Assembly (NCBI GenBank): GCA_014905825.1 | Contig: JACGCN010000012.1 | Coordinates: 620,001-684,000 of the forward strand | DNA length: 64,000 nt | Reading direction: 5' to 3' | From: Lyophyllum atratum | Lineage: Eukaryota > Basidiomycota > Agaricomycetes > Agaricales > Lyophyllaceae | In this document: positions 43,401-54,967 of the stretch, one piece after another | Numbering within the stretch: the first letter of the stretch is position 1 | Layout: each line of letters starts with the position of its first letter | The notes under the pieces: generated by a model | What the model was told of the DNA's origin: nothing | The model's database searches: none | Seen by the model: only the letters and a program-made list of their open reading frames with translations | Program-made: the position numbers and the translations under genes

Positions 43401-45908
43401 CGATTTGCCAGATCTTCGCAAGGCGCGTCCCCGGTTTACCAAGGAACGAGACCTCTCTCGCGGCCGTGGTAGTCCTGGGGTGCCTTCCCGCACAACAACG
43501 GCAAGTAGAAGCCGCTCTAGGGCGACTACTACCCTGCCGACAGCCCATGCCATTAAACCAGCTGTTCCTTTGTGGCATGTCCCAGAGGCTTTCCCCTTTT
43601 CGGCGGCGGACGTTGACCCCAGTGAAGGGTTGGTTTCATTTGATCCCGATATCTCAAGTCGGCAGCCTGTACTTCCTATCTCGTTATATCTCGGAGCCAT
43701 CATCAGCATCTTGGAGAGAGAAACAAGCTGGGAAATTCTCTCGTACGTCCTCTGTCATCTCCCTGTACAGTTGGCGAACAAGCATCTATTTTGCGGGCCG
43801 AAGGCCAGAGAAGCCATCTCCAAGATGCTTTCTGTGATTAGCACCAGCATCTTAAACGCCGAAATGGCAACGCATCTTGAGGACCCATCCGTCAAACCTC
43901 GCGACGCACAGGGACTCGCTTATCACACCTTGTCAGTGCTAGTCAGCTACCGCCGATGCTTTGACCTTAAGCAGTGCCACCTCTTGGTCGAGGTGTTCCA
44001 AAATGGCTTGACAATGGGTCAGTTTTCGACTATCAAGTGTTGTCTTCACGCCCTTTCGCTCTCGGCGTTCGAGTTGCAGTCGTCAATGACAAAATGCTTA
44101 CCCCGAATCTTGGAAATGCTTTCCCAGATCATGTCCGGCGCCAACATGGCTGTCCACATTCTCGGCTTCTTATTCCTCATCGGCCACCTCCCACCTCTTT
44201 ACGCCAACTTTACAGAGAACGACTACAAAATGGTATTTGGAGTCGCCCTCCAATACCTCCAACACTATAACCGCCCTGATTCATCTGCCACCCAGTCATG
44301 GGCCTTGTCGCAACACGTCCGCATCCTCTCATATACCGTCGTCTACATCTGGTTCTTGGCTCTCAAATTGCCTGACCGTGCGCGTCACATCCCCTATATT
44401 ACGCGTCAGCTTCTCCTGGCCAATGAAGGCAACGAGCAGATCGATGATCCCACCGAGGTCTGCTTTGACTGGCTTGCCCGGTACACGTATGCAAGCGCGG
44501 ATCCTCGTCCGGCTCCCTCGGTATTCAATGACATCTTAATGAATCCGCCGGCAGAAAAGGCTTCGCACGCTGTGGTGAGCGAAAAGACTTGGGTCTTGGG
44601 ACACTCTGTGATCACCATTCGGACATTGGCAAAGAGGGGATGGATCGAGGTTCTGTGTCGTCGTCCATCTGGGTTTACAAAGTTCTCGTGCCGGGCAGAG
44701 AATGCACCTCTGGTTGGATCCGGCGACGTCGATCCTGATTTGTTCTCCGTGCCTGCAACTCTGATAATGGAACGTAATCCCGGGAAAACATTATCTCCTG
44801 ACAGGAAAGAGTCGCCAGCAGGGTTCAGTTCATCGGAAACTCAAGAGGTAAGGCGTTATTTGCTTGTGTAAATATTTCAATTCAGAGCATGTCATAGGCA
44901 GAGGTTCGCCATGTCTTCGACAAACCGGATGATGACGATCTCGATACACCAGTTCCCAACCCAGTCACCGGTTATGTATGGAGTGGCACTGCTCCATCAC
45001 AGCGTCGAAAGGACGTCACCCTCGATCCCTCTTTCTTCTCCCTTCAATTGTCGTCATATCCTGATCGCCCAGACCCATCCCTTGTGCGAACGATCACCGA
45101 TCCATCTGTCGTCTCTAGGTTCGTGACGGGTCTCGACAGGATACCCGTGATCGATACACACAAAGTCGGGATCATGTATGTAGCTCCTGGTCAGACTGAG
45201 GAAGCCGAGATTCTGCGCAACACCCACGGCTCCCCAGCTTATACACGATTCCTTGAAGGGATCGGGAGGCTAATCAACCTGCGAGGCCAGGTCGACGTGT
45301 ATGCTGGTGGCCTCGATCCTGACGAGGACGGGGAATACGCATACGCATGGTGGGACGATATAGGCCAAATTTTATACCACACCGCCACAATGATGCCCAC
45401 CACTGACGAAGACCCCCAATGTAACAACAAAAAGCGCCACATAGGCAACGACTACGTCCGAATCGTCTGGAACGATTCCGGTCACCCCTATCGATTCGAC
45501 ACATTGGCTACTCAGTTCCAATTTGTAAACATCGTCATCGAACCACACTCCTTAGGTGCCATTGCCGCGTTCTCCAACAACCTCCACGAAAATGAGTACT
45601 TCAAAGTCAATGTGCAGCGCGCCCCTGGCATGACCGAGTTTGCTCCCACTGGTCACTTTAAACTTATATCCGCCGAGAGTCTGCCTCTCTTCGTGCGGCA
45701 GCTCAGCCAGTTGGCTGACTGGTTCGCTTCCGTCTTCGCCCAGACACAGGGAGACACAGTCCAAGTGGAGATGACAACCAATTGGCGAAGACGGTTGGAA
45801 TCCATCCGCCGTTTCAAAACCCAGGCCCCCGCTCCCGCAGACCCGCCCGATATCGGTCAGGGCGTTATGAGTCTGGAAGCCTCCAGAGATTTTACAACAA
45901 CGTATTAG
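40421..45908 (+). CDS. TSC2: Tuberin (TSC2), Rheb GTPase-activating protein
   Basis: A protein of about 1800 residues in three exons, with introns 42181-42230 and about 44849-44889. The N-terminal two thirds are helical-repeat sequence of the tuberin type (for example ALRALTKYGVDVAGVELDFL, RRPLTRHAVMEALVGVYESV), with Ser/Pro-rich linkers at about 41230-41330 and 42840-43070. The C-terminus is a Rap/Ran-GAP domain: IDTHKVGIMYVAPGQTEEAE, HGSPAYTRFLEGIG, then KRHIGNDYVRIVWNDS, whose Asn is the catalytic asparagine thumb, and FDTLATQFQFVNIVIEPHS. It inactivates Rheb and so restrains TORC1 in response to nutrients. A TSC1 partner is not in the window. It is convergent with GEN1, 234 bp apart. The length and GAP motif make this assignment strong. 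Confidence 0.92.
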
Positions 45909-46142
45909 GACTGGGACACTTCTGTATTGTACTAACTCGTATCATGACTTCTCGGGATGCTTGGATTACATAGTCTGAGAGCACTGTAATCTTGCAATGT
46001 ACAATTTATTACTTCATTTCTGCAGGGCATTTGAATTTGTTCACGTCCAGCGTGTAACTTATTTCTGTTCAACATCGATACATTCTCGGTTACATAGGTC
46101 CCAAAATACATTCGTAAAATCGTAAATGTACACAAGCCATAT

Positions 46143-49100
46143 TCAGGTGAGATCGATAACATCATGAATAATGTTCGCAGACTTTGTGACGAGCTTCCTT
46201 GGTATTTGTTTAGTGAAACTGTTCATGGATGTTTGTTTCACTGGTGCAGACAGAGCTCGGGCCTCAGCCCGAGCTCTGGCCAACATCAGAGGCGGAGTGG
46301 GGAACCGTGGAATTGGGGGCAGATCATCGTCTGAATCCAAGATTTCGATGACGGGCAGCGGGGCACGGGTAAGCGGATGAGTCATTGCCCGAGCAGGCTT
46401 GAAAGGCACCTTAACAGGGGAAGGCGAGCAAGATCGTTCATTTCGAGAGGACGGTTGATGCTTCCGGGGTGACGTGTGTTCTACAGATTTGCGAGGGGAT
46501 TTGTCGAGATGACGGCGCGGGAAACTTGAGTCGGGAGATGAAGATGATTTCTGTTTCCGAACTTGTTTGGTTTTAGGACGCGAGATGCGTGAGGAGGGTA
46601 TATGTCTATCATCAAAAGGATCGTCCGACTCGAACATATGGGAATCATCGTGGAATGAAGCCCCACGCACGCGGCTCTTATCATCATCAGAGTCTGACAC
46701 CGAGACATAGGCATCGTGGGTCGCCTTATTCCATGCTGCCAGTGGATTAGGTTTTGTTGGAGGCACCAACATGTCGTTGACGCGGAGCGATGTATCTGAT
46801 TCCTCTTCGCTTATATCTCTGGAATTTTGCTTGACCTTCGATGACGACCCAACTGCCTTCGACTCGCCTTTCTTGCCTTTGCTTTGCGTCCGTTTCGTCG
46901 TGGCGATAGAATCCCCCAGCCTGGCAGAGGTGGTGATACCTTTAGCAAGCGGTTTCTTCTTGATCAAGTCCTGCACAACATGTTGACCCTTAGGATCACT
47001 ATAGGCGCCGGTTCTGGGCATGGTCAGGGCGCCCCGAGGAGAAGCTGGCGCCTCTTTGTTGGATATTCGGTGGATAGGCTTTCTGGGCTGGATATCGCTG
47101 GAAGATGACGACTCTTCTTCTTCCTGAGGGAGGCTACTGGTTGGCAGTGTTGGCTGGGAAGACTCCGAAATCTTTGAAAGGACTGAAGACAGCGCGAGAG
47201 CTTTCGTCCCAAGATTATTCGTTGGTTTGGTGGTGGGGAAGAACGATTTAAGGCCTGTGCTCGTAGCACTCGAGATGTCCTTCTTCTTGGTCAAGTCTCG
47301 AACGATGCGCGATGGTTTTGGTGCGGCTACTTGCGGCTCGTCTTCCGAGCCATCTGCGATTGGAGCCTTGGATGGCGCCTTGAGCTTGGGCTTGGGCTTG
47401 GGAGCGGTCTTGCGTACAGGCTTCACTATCGGCAGATCATCAGGCCCCGACTCTGAGGCAGAGTCATCACCAGCTGGAGGAGCTGCCTTTGCCTTCGCTG
47501 TTGTCTTGCCCCGACCTTTCCCTGCTTTTTTCTCCTGTTTTTTCTCCAATATTGCCTCGTATTGTTTTACCAAGCCAGGCTCTACAAGACGAACCATACA
47601 TGCAGGCATCCAAACCCGCATGTGACTCTCGGGGTCGGGAGGAGGCTTCTTCGCACCTTTTCCACCACCCTCCTCGTCTTCTTCATCGGCCCATTCATCC
47701 GGACCTTCTGCCGAACGCGTTCCCTTAATCCCTGACTCGGCGAGGCGAACGAGCTGTGCAGGTGCAATCTCCAAGCGGTACTCTAGGATCCCGTCAGTGG
47801 AAACGTGGGTGCGTTCCGAGTGGATCTTCTGAATGAGACGATGGTCATCTTGATCGTCATCGCTGTCCGACTGGTCGTCCAGCTTGATAGCGGAGAAGTA
47901 CTTGGCAATCATCTTCGATGGAGTTCCTATGGGTTCTCGAGCACCTTTACCAGTCTTGCGAGGAGTCGCCGGCGGCAGTTCCCCTCCCCTGCCCTTCGCG
48001 TCGAGGTCGAGAACTGCACGACGCAGAATTCTCAGAATAGCGGAGTGCCATATAACAGTCCTGAAGCGCTTGATGATAGCCTCCTTGTACCCCCATTCAA
48101 AGTAAAACTCGCAAGTTGCGGCAAGCTTCCCGAGATCTGGCTCTTTGGCCCACGTCAGCTTGAGGTTATTCTCTGCGCGGCCCATGGATTCTGAGGTGAT
48201 TGGATTCGTATACGACAAGAGAATGTCGATATCGGGAAATTCGGATGGCACCGAGTTAGCCAACGAAGGCTGCTTCCTGCCAATGTGGCCCTGCGAGTTC
48301 GTTCGAAGTTCATGGCAGAGTTCATGCCGCCAAGCGACAAGGAAGGTCTTTAGCTGTTCGCGGGTCATATTATTCGCAGCTTGAAAGAGAGTGTCCCCGA
48401 AGCCGCATTTCGCGAGCCCATGCGAAGTGACCGTACCACAACGAGCGAGGCCACCTTGTTGGTAATCACCACCACTCATAAGACCAATGAGTATCATGCC
48501 TCCGCGAGTGAGACGAATGTCAGGATGTGTTGTGATGTCGGACATGCGATACACTTTGGTGTGGTTCTTGTCATCCTTGCCCGCGGCATTGACAACGGGG
48601 TTTGCACGGTTACCAGACAGGTTGTTCGAGGCGCTGCAGGTCTTCGATGTTACAAGGAAGATGCAAACCATAAATATAGCGAACTTACTTTCGAATGACT
48701 GTGGTTGCACCAAACAAGAAATTATCAACATCGTCAGAGAGAATACCATCAATGATCCCAATGCGATTCAAGTAAGCGAGCTCAGCCTCAGCTTCGCCGG
48801 GAGCCTGTAAGAAGGCTCAGTTTAGGTAATTTGGAGTTCAGACACAGATACCTCACCATCCTCCACTCGAACCCAAAGGATTCCACAATGGCTTTCATCC
48901 CGGGAATAAGCTTGTGGCTTGTCCTATCAATCTTCTTTCCCCGCTTCCAATCAGGTCTCTTCGGCCCGTCAAACACAAACAGGGGCAAAAAAGGCGAGTG
49001 CATTAGAGTGGCACAGCGGAAGAACAATGTCCTCAGCACAGGGTTCTCCCCTTCCTTTCCGTACTCGGCGTGAAAGAACCAGATGCTTGCGTCGATGCCG

Positions 49101-49277
49101 ACTCGATACCCGCGTACACCATCTGGATTCGCCTCAAAGCCCTCTGTAACAGAAATATCTGTCAGAGAGCGTGTTTTCCCTGCAGGACGAATGACCTAGC
49201 AACCATTGGGTTATTAGCTTGATCGTAAATTTTGGATGGTTTGAAGTACTGACATCCCATAGTCCTGCGACTCCCAT
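46143..49277 (-). CDS. GEN1: Holliday-junction resolvase GEN1/Yen1 (XPG/Rad2 nuclease family)
   Basis: From ATG 49277, MGVAGLWDV joins VIRPAGKTRS over an intron (about 49251-49194). The XPG N-region has GYRVGIDASIWFFHAEYGK and LPLFVFDGPKRPDWKRGKK. The I-region, after an intron, has APGEAEAELAYLNRIGIIDG and ILSDDVDNFLFGA. A helix-hairpin-helix region follows at GLMSGGDYQQGG...GLAKCGFGDTLFQ. The acidic metal ligands (GIDAS, FVFDG, EAEAE, SDDVDN, GGDY) are all present. A chromodomain-like segment is probable around the stretch EYRLEIAPAQLVRLAESGIK. The final ~450 residues are disordered, Lys/Ser/Pro-rich, and end EILDSDDDLPPIPRFPTPPL. The enzyme cuts Holliday junctions symmetrically late in the cell cycle. 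It is divergent from the GH3 gene. Confidence 0.9.
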
Positions 49278-49722
49278 AACGCAAGTTCGGGTTTTAATGA
49301 GATGTTCCTGTCAACGGAACGATTAGTGGAGAGTCAAAAGGAGCGGGCAAAGCAAGGCAGACTGTCGCGGTAAGAATCGCAAATTGAACTCACACGTGAG
49401 TTGTGACACGTCTATCACCTGACATGACCAGACGTGACGCTCCTGACCATTGCCAAGAACTTTAACCTGGACTGGTTCAACTCCGCTGTATCTCATGTCC
49501 TTCTGTCTCTTGAAATTTTCCAACACGATCAACGTCGGCGTCTGCTCCATTCACCTGTTTGTATTTCTGAATGCAGGTTGAATTTTTACCTTATTGCAAA
49601 TATGACGGAGATATAAGTGACCACATGCTCATAGCTTCCAATTAACGGCCCGGACACACCTCTAAATAGTATGGATCACAGCATGCTTCCTCTTTCCTAG
49701 ACTACACCCCTATAGGCCCAGG
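49278..49722. other. Shared divergent promoter between GEN1 and the GH3 gene
   Basis: 445 bp separate the two start codons. No clear TATA box; a C/T-rich stretch (CTTCCTCTTTCCTAGACTAC) precedes the GH3 start. Short open frames here are not convincing. Confidence 0.4.
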
Positions 49723-51732
49723 ATGACCACCCTCACAGATGAAGTAAAGCGCGAAATTGGACAGGTTCGTGCCTAGCACTCTTCATTAATTTTTACTTCA
49801 CTGATCGACTCTCAGCACTTCGTATTCGGCTTTCATGGCCATGAAGTGAGCGAAGAGATCAAGACCCTCATCCGCGATTATCATTTAGGCAGCGTCATCC
49901 TCATGAAGCGGAACGTCCGCGGTATGCCCTAGTCGTTTCCCCGACATCTCACATGTCCTGATTCGCAACTAGACGCAAAGCAAGTGCGGCGAATCGTACG
50001 AGAACTCCAAGCAGTCGCAAAGGATTCTGGGCATGAGAAACCTCTGCTCATAGGTATCGATCAGGAGAATGGTGCGTGCATTTACTGCTCTGGTCCCTTT
50101 ATGACTCTGATATATGTATAGGCCTCGTATCTGCCTTCAGCTCCCCCACTGCTGGGACACAATTGTCCGTCACCTCCCCACTAAATCGCCAAATTGTGAT
50201 AATGACATGTTTCTCTCTAGCCCAGGTGCTATGGCGCTCGCGGCTACTGGCTCTGTAAACATCGCATTCGACGTATCCGCCGCTACCGCAAAGGAGCTGA
50301 AGATGGTCGGGATCAACTGGGCGTACAGTCCCGTCGCAGATGTCAACTCTGATTCAAGAAACCCCGTGATCGGTACGTTCAACTGTTCTCCTCCATGCGT
50401 GGAAGCACTCGGCTCAAAACTCAAATAACCTATTAGGCGTCCGTTCATTCGGCGACAGTACGTCAACCCGTTGGACATAAATGATTGACTTGCCGAACTC
50501 ATCTGTTCCTCAATGTAGATCCCGCAGACGTTGCACGTTACGCGTCCGCTGTCGCGCGAGGCCTTACGTCCTGCGGTGTCGCGCCGTCTGCCAAGCATTT
50601 CCCTGGGCACGGCGACACACACGTAGACTCTCACCTCGCCCTTCCTCTTATTAAGAAATCAAAAGGCGAACTCAAAGAATCCGAACTAGTCCCATTCGAT
50701 GAACTTGTTCATGGCGTAGATCCTATCGCGAGCGTGATGATTGGACATATGGCGCTGCCAGGTCTTACTGGGGACGCTACACCTGCATCCCTCTCCCCTT
50801 TCGTCACGAAGGCACTGCTCAGGGAAGAAATGGGATATGATGGAGTGGTGGTGACCGATTGCCTGGAAATGGACGCGATCGCGGAGCCTCTTCAGGGTGG
50901 ATGTGGGGTCGAAGAGGGCGCCATAAGGTCTATTGCGTCTGGAGTAGACGTTGTCATGGTTTGCCACACCTTCGAAAGACACGTCGGATCGATAAAGAGC
51001 GTCTATTCGGCTGTGGAAGGCGGCCGGCTGAACTTGAATGAGTTGTTGGAAGGGGGCAGGAGGGTAGGGAAAATGAAGGACAAATTCGTTGGTGGGTGGA
51101 AGGAAGTGCTAGGGAACGAGCGCGACGAGGCCACATTCGAGCAGGCTTGGAAGATCTTGAAGGCAGAAAACAAGGAATTGAGTAGGAAAGCGTACCAGAT
51201 GAGTTCTGCGGTGGTGTGGGGGAAGGATAAGTTACCTCTGAAGATTGCGAAGGAGAAGGAGATCGTGCTGTTCACACCTACGATCGAAACCCTAAACCGC
51301 GCGGTTGATGACGCAGATGGTGTACTGAGAGACCCTGCAGGGCGTCTTCGCAACACGGCTGGACCTTCTTACCTTGCGCTTGCCAATCAAATCCAGAAAC
51401 GAGTACAGACCAGGCATATCGTCTATTCACCACACGACACCGGGGTGGCAGCCATTTCGGATAATGTTGGGGCGGTGGTGTTTGTCATGCGCAATGCCGA
51501 CCGCAGTGTCTGGCAGAAGCAGTACATGAAGAAGGTTCTTGGTGCGTACAAGGAAATACCCGTCGTACTACTCGCGAGTTGCGGGCCTTACGACTTGGTC
51601 GGCGAGGAAGAGGTGAGGGACAGAACAGCGTACGTGGCGAGCTTTGAGTTTCGCGAAGAGGCATTCGAGGCGTTTGTTGGGGTAGTGTTTGATGGAGTGG
51701 AGGGAGGAGGACGGGTACCAGTTTCGGTGTAA
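49723..51732 (+). CDS. Glycoside hydrolase family 3, NagZ-type beta-N-acetylglucosaminidase-like
   Basis: From ATG 49723: MTTLTDEVKREIGQ, then (after an intron) HFVFGFHGHEVSEEIKTLIR, LGSVILMKRNV, LLIGIDQENG, PGAMALAATGSVNIAFDVSA, VGINWAYSPVADVN and NPVIGVRSFGD. The long last exon from about 50519 has SAKHFPGHGDTHVDSHLALP, the NagZ motif whose Asp-His pair acts as general acid/base, and YDGVVVTDCLEMDAI, whose Asp is the expected nucleophile. The C-terminal ~200 residues (IVLFTPTIETLNRAVDD onward) form a separate domain typical of fungal homologues. Short introns lie in the first 800 bp. There is no signal peptide, so it is probably intracellular. Substrate is likely GlcNAc-containing oligosaccharides or modified proteins, by family inference. 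Confidence 0.87.
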
Positions 51733-51889
51733 ATCTTATCAGATAAACCACGTGTCGCACAGCCTTAGTTCATTTGTTGCCAGTTCATAGTTGTTGGCTG
51801 GCATTGCCTTTGCCCAGTTTACAGATTCATCACCGTCCAGCCTGCGCACGATATAGACAGCAACCCACTGCCACAGTGGTACTGCAGTA

Positions 51890-54785
51890 ATGAAGAGATT
51901 ATTCGGCCATCCCAAGCCAAAACCCACTAAGGGAACTGGGCCATCAAGTTACTCACAAGAGGTCAGTTCTATACTGCACAGCATCCCGCGCAAACCTTCA
52001 TCGCGTCTTTTCTTACATTGTGGCGACGGTAGGATCCGAATATACCCACTCCAATCCACCAGCAACATGCTGTATACCTCCATCAGCAGTCACACCCATC
52101 GCCACAGTCCAGCCTCGCAAACCCGCCCTCTCGAAGTCTGCGACGCACCTCCAGCGAGGAGGAGCGCTGGGAGGTTGTCTCGGGCCACGACGATGCACAG
52201 ATGCGCACCCAATACCCAGCTCCCTCTTCACAGTCGCATAATTCCTCCTTCGCATCACTACCCCCTGGGGCATCGCCGCCTATACCCAGTCCCAATGGCG
52301 CCCGATCTCCCTCTCCATTTAGCATCAACTCTAATAAAGGCCCTCAAGTGAGGGATCGCGAACCGCCACAGCAGCAGCAGGCTGCGTTGCGAAAGAAGCA
52401 GCCGCAGACAGTACCAGCGGCCCTCAGGATCTTAGGGTCGCTGGACCCACCCACCGCCGCTCATATACCGACGAGGACTAATTCAGAGGAGCGGTTCATG
52501 AATGTTACGAGCTACTCGGATACAGGACACCGCGAACGAGAAAAGGACCCACCTGAGCGGAAGGAGAAGAGGGGTTTCTGGAGTCGAGGAGACAAGGACA
52601 AGGATAAGGATCGAGAGAGGGAAAGGGAGAGAGAGGCCCGCGAAAGAGGTAGGATGCTTGACTCCCGAGATCATGGTAGGGAGAAGGAGCGGAGAGACAG
52701 TGAAGGCGCGGAGCTCACTAGAATGATTGGTATGGAGTCATCCATAATGTTTTTGATCTCTGCTTATTCTGCCTATAGGCTTCCTCACCGCGACTGCATC
52801 TGAAGACTGGGGCCTCGTAATGGAGGTCTGCGAAAGAGCCTCAGCCAGCGAAAATAACGCAAAGGAAGCTGTACGCGCGTTAAGACGCGAATTCAAGTAC
52901 GGCGAACCCGCCGCGCAACTATCTGCTGCTCGAGTAAGTCCAGCATACATCGAGCATCGCGGTAGTGCTGATGGGTTGACATAGTTATGGGCAATCATGC
53001 TGCGCAACTCATCCGAACTATTTATTTCTCATTCTACCGCGCGCAAATTTTTAGATACCCTTGAAGACCTTCTAAACTCCTCACGAACCTCGCCAGTTGT
53101 TCGAGAAAGGGTTCTAGACGTGATCGCCGCCGCTGCATATGCAAGTGGGAGCAGTGAGTAGACCATCCAAATACTCGAACAGTACTAAACAGGATGCAGA
53201 GAGAGACACCGGGTTCCGAGGGCTATGGAGAAGGGTGAAGCCCGTGGACAAACCGGACGAGGTGCAGTGTTTTGCCACTATTCCTTGATCTCCTGCCGAT
53301 GCTATCCTAGGGCATGCCTCTGGACAACGACGATGCCATGTTCAACCCTCCTGTATCCAGTCGTGGCTCCCATTTCGAAACCATACCTGGAATTGAATAT
53401 CAAGAACCCTCGCCTCTACCCGCCGACTTGTCCCCAACGACTCCCCAACCCGTCGGTGCCCGCATTTCTTTGATTGCCTTTAATCTTACACATACTCATT
53501 AGAACCCACCCCGAAAGCATGAATCGCGGAATCGCATCATCCCCCCCGACGAGGATATCCGGCGGCTCTTCCAGGAGTGCAAGATCGGGCAGGGCAATGC
53601 ATCGCTGCTGTCTCAGGCCCTTGCGCTCTCGAGGCCAGAAGACCTGAAGAAAAAGGATATCATCAAGGTTCACGATCCCCATCATCGGTTAATGAATATC
53701 TTCTGACGTTGTTTGCCCCCAGGAATTCTACCTCAAGTGTCGCGCATCTCAGGAGCTGATCTTTGCTCAGATACCTTGGGCCTCGGCCGGTGCCGAGCAA
53801 TCACGCGTGCAGAGAGACCAGGAGGCGCTCGCTCACGGGATGCCTGAGGAGCAGCGTCTCGAGCAGACGACGAAGGAAAAGCTATTGGCAGCCTTGTTGA
53901 CCGCGAATGCGGAGCTTGTTGACGCCCTGCAACAGTACGACGATCTTGAGCGAGTAGCCATGGAACGCAAGGCGGAGGAAGTGAGTCGGAAGGAGACAAA
54001 GATGGATCGACGAGTAAGCGTCTTTTTGGTGCTATGGGGATAGATAGGTTGACCGATTCCCTCTAGCACATACAGCAGTACCAGCAAGATGGCGAGTTCC
54101 ACTCGGATCCTTCTTTAGCTGCCGGAGGTGCTGGCGGTAGCTCTTCGCCCAGCCCATCACGGTCTCCATCTCCTTTACTTGCTCCGCACGCCCATTTGCA
54201 TCACCCACATCCCCATTCTGGGACCGAAATCGGATCACTGGCTCCTCCGCCCCCTGCGCCACACGGCCCGCGCTTGCCTGCACAAATCAACACGTATGCG
54301 CATACACACTCCCGTACACCATCTCCTGCTACGCCAATATTAGAAAACCTGGGAGCGTCTGGTGCTAGTGGATTTGAACTCCAGAACGGAATGAACAATC
54401 TCCGTATCCGTCACGATGCCCCCATTTCCATGTCCATGAACGCCAGATCGAGCACATATGACGAGTACACGCCCATCAAGCCCAGTGCAAAGGCTCTTGG
54501 GAAACGGAGAGCGGCCGAGGATGATCCACCAGAAAGTACGACCGATTTCTTTTCTGCATGTCTAGCCAATTTACTGACCTTTTTTTTCCTATGCTAGACT
54601 TTGGTGAGGAAGATTTCTATGGGGAAGCGGACACGACGTTCTCTGTGGAAGACCCAGTCAATTCTGATGACGATGAGGGATGGCCACAGCACCGTCCTGC
54701 ACCGTTCGTGTATGATGCGGCCGCCGAACGAACCCAGCAGCGGATTCGTGAGGGGCATGCACTGGTTGTAAATGGAGTACATTAG
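51890..54785 (+). CDS. VHS and GAT domain protein, Lsb5-like, endosomal sorting
   Basis: The start MKRLFGHPKPKPTKGTGPSS (51890) is followed by an intron to about 52109, then SSLANPPSRSLRRTSSEEER and a low-complexity region with Gln and Arg/Glu/Lys runs (RDKDKDREREREREARER-like, about 52590-52650). The VHS domain begins ELTRMIG joined to FLTATASEDWGLVMEVCERA, NNAKEAVRALRREFKYGEPA and LWAIMLRNSSELFISHSTAR. The GAT-like three-helix part is EDIRRLFQECKIGQGNASLL...TTKEKLLAALLTANAELVDA, QYDDLERVAMERKAEEVSRK. The tail is Pro/Ser/His-rich and ends EDFYGEADTTFSVEDPVNSD. VHS-GAT proteins link ubiquitinated cargo and clathrin or actin patches at endosomes. Domain order supports this; the specific yeast counterpart Lsb5 is tentative. 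Confidence 0.8.
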
Positions 54786-54967
54786 TGTCTATACGCTTTT
54801 TTCTTTTCGCATACGCGGATTCGTAGAGGAGTCTTTCGTTGTACATTATGAAAACACGGTCACTGTTTGAAGTTGAACGTTGAACGTTGAATGGTTGCAC
54901 AGCCACCTGGCATTGTGACACATCACGGTGACCCATTTTCTAATTTCTTGTTCACACAACAACTACC

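Noticed and set aside
47227..47625. 132-codon plus-strand reading opposite GEN1
   Set aside because: It is antisense to the Lys/Pro-rich disordered tail of GEN1, with no start context or domain.
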